From: Xanthobacteraceae bacterium
GTDB lineage: Bacteria; Pseudomonadota; Alphaproteobacteria; Rhizobiales; Xanthobacteraceae
NCBI GenBank assembly: GCA_019745775.1
Contig: JAIESR010000017.1
Location: 1 to 64,000, forward strand
Direction of reading: 5' to 3'
DNA length: 64,000 nucleotides
The translations under genes and the position numbers were made by a program. A model generated the notes under the pieces. It saw only the letters and a program-made list of their open reading frames with translations, had not been told where the DNA came from and ran no database searches. Positions 62,799 through 64,000 of this stretch are shown in pieces (position 1 is the first letter of the stretch; every line of letters begins with the position of its first letter).

Positions 62799-64000
62799 AT
62801 GCGAATAGCTCTCGGAATCGTCAAGCTTTTTCCGGAAGGCGGACTCCAGCGCGATTGCATCCGGCTTGCCCGCATCCTGACCGCGCGCGGCCACGACGTC
62901 ACGATTTTCACCTCTGAGAACAAGTGGCCGTTTGACCGGCTGCCCTGCCCGATCACCCTCTTGCCGGTCCGCGCCTACACCAACCACCGGTTCGACCTGA
63001 ATTTTGCGAAGCGTTTCACGGCGGCCACCGCCGAAGGGTTCGATCGCGTCGTCGGCTTCAATAAGCTTACGGGCCTCGACTTCTATTATTGCGGTGATCC
63101 GTCGATCCTTGATCGCGGCCGCGGCCCGATCGAACGAGCGCTGCCGCGCCACCGCGTCCAGTCGATGCTGGAGCAGGCATCCTTCGGACCGCTGCAGCGC
63201 ACCCAAATCTTGGCATTGACCGAATCATCGGCGGAGAGTTATCGCCGCAATTGGCGAACCCAAGAGCAGCGAATCACCGTGCTGCAACCGTCGATCGACC
63301 CGGCACGCCAACGGCCGGACCTACGCGCCTCCGACTATCGTGCGGCGGTTCGCACCAAGCTGGGTCTTCCTGCAAATCACAAGGTATGGCTGTGGGTCGG
63401 CGCGCAGGCTCACGTCAAAGGTCTCGACCGCGCGCTGGCGGCGCTTCTATCTGCGCCGGACACGACGCTATTGGTCGCGGGCATCGCGCCCGATTCGAAA
63501 GACGCGGTCCAGGCCGGCAAGGCGCTCTCGCGCCGACGGAACGACGTCCGGTTCCTCGGCTTCCGCGAAGACATTCCGGAGCTGATGGCGGCGGCGGACA
63601 TGCTGATTCATCCGTCGCGGCTCGACGTCACCGGCCAGGTTATCCTGGAGGCCATCGTGAATGGCCTTCCCGCCGTGGTCACCGGGCTTTGCGGATTTGC
63701 CGAGCACGTGGAGAAGTCCGGCGCCGGCATCGTGCTGCCGGAGCCGTTCGCGCAGGCGAACCTCGAAACGGCGCTCGCGCGCATGCGCGACTCTGCCGTG
63801 GCCGAAGCCATGTCGCTCGCCGGCATCAAGTATGGGCGCGAGACTGCGCCGGTGTCGGGCCTTGACCAGGCGGCCGATGTCATCGACGGCAGCGCCACGC
63901 TCGAGCCCGACGCCCCCGCAGCGGCATCGCCCGCACCGCGCTACGTTCCGATCTCGATCATCGTTACCACGTACAACCGTCCGGATGCGCTCGACGCCGT
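62799..64000 (+). CDS. WaaG-like GT4 glycosyltransferase fused to a GT2 domain (cut by window edge)
   Basis: Open frame running off the right edge (400 codons seen). Residues about 1-365 match LPS core glucosyltransferase WaaG: a KLFPEGGLQRDC start, VVGFNKLTGLDFYYCGDPS, WLWVGAQAHVKGLDRAL, AAADMLIHPSRLDVTGQVILEAIVNGLPAVVTGLCGF. A short Ala/Pro linker (EPDAPAAASPAPR) follows. Then PISIIVTTYNRPDAL begins a GT2 family domain. So this is probably a bifunctional enzyme for LPS core or another surface glycan. The rest lies outside the window. Confidence 0.85.
   Translation, partial: MRIALGIVKLFPEGGLQRDCIRLARILTARGHDVTIFTSENKWPFDRLPCPITLLPVRAYTNHRFDLNFAKRFTAATAEGFDRVVGFNKLTGLDFYYCGDPSILDRGRGPIERALPRHRVQSMLEQASFGPLQRTQILALTESSAESYRRNWRTQEQRITVLQPSIDPARQRPDLRASDYRAAVRTKLGLPANHKVWLWVGAQAHVKGLDRALAALLSAPDTTLLVAGIAPDSKDAVQAGKALSRRRNDVRFLGFREDIPELMAAADMLIHPSRLDVTGQVILEAIVNGLPAVVTGLCGFAEHVEKSGAGIVLPEPFAQANLETALARMRDSAVAEAMSLAGIKYGRETAPVSGLDQAADVIDGSATLEPDAPAAASPAPRYVPISIIVTTYNRPDALDA

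Noticed and set aside
1-64000. An insertion sequence or prophage
   Set aside because: No transposase, integrase or phage structural gene is found in any frame.

Overview
The window is a GC-rich, gene-dense chromosomal segment of an alphaproteobacterium, most likely of the Hyphomicrobiales (Bradyrhizobium/Xanthobacteraceae relatives). Pointers are the sdhCDAB order, the IalB, YkvA and COQ4-type proteins, the small palindromic repeats typical of that group, and seven Bug/TctC periplasmic solute-binding proteins. The species cannot be named from the sequence alone. I see no rRNA, prophage, insertion sequence or CRISPR array; there is one tRNA (Ala, CGC).

Layout: (1) 1-11.5 kb: asd, a SoxC/SorA-type sulfite oxidase with its cytochrome c, two tandem Bug proteins, leuB, a VapBC-type toxin-antitoxin pair, a Tat lipoprotein molybdo-enzyme with its cytochrome b, sodC and a LysR regulator. 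(2) 11.7-18.4 kb: sdhCDAB, a PPOX-fold protein, a gene interrupted by an in-frame stop, an OmpA-family protein and argG. (3) 18.5-20.7 kb: an accessory island with HigB-HigA and an overlapping, more AT-rich HNH nuclease whose N-terminus looks like an EVE/PUA-type base reader, then a GNAT gene and a 13-bp tandem repeat. (4) 20.8-31.2 kb: a catabolic region with E1alpha/E1beta of a 2-oxoacid (acetoin-type) dehydrogenase, an alpha/beta hydrolase with Lys at the nucleophile elbow, MmgE/PrpD, a frameshifted ornithine cyclodeaminase and four Bug proteins. (5) 31.2-47.4 kb: envelope and housekeeping genes (PAP2, GT39, rlmN, ialB, quinone reductase, TPR proteins, pterin dehydratase, site-2 protease, typA, a TerB-COQ4-like protein, folD, YggU/YggT families, tRNA-Ala). 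(6) 47.6-64 kb: an OGT-like TPR glycosyltransferase and an MFS exporter, an amidohydrolase/Bug/Rieske oxygenase catabolic group, a TolB-like propeller protein divergent from a MarR regulator with twin operators, a LysR gene, a deacetylase, arginase plus ornithine aminotransferase, a glutamine amidotransferase, and a WaaG-like glycosyltransferase fused to a GT2 domain that runs off the right edge.

Functionally the segment mixes core metabolism (Asp/Leu/Arg biosynthesis, complex II, folate, translation GTPase) with accessory catabolism: acquisition of organic acids or aromatics through Bug proteins, then oxidation by Rieske, amidohydrolase and E1 enzymes. Several intergenic regions carry dispersed palindromic repeats, two of which contain the same nested module.

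The most unusual items are the HigBA-EVE-like-HNH operon, the Lys-elbow hydrolase beside an E1 pair with no E2/E3, the TerB-COQ4-like fusion, the GT4-GT2 fusion, and two genes broken by single lesions.
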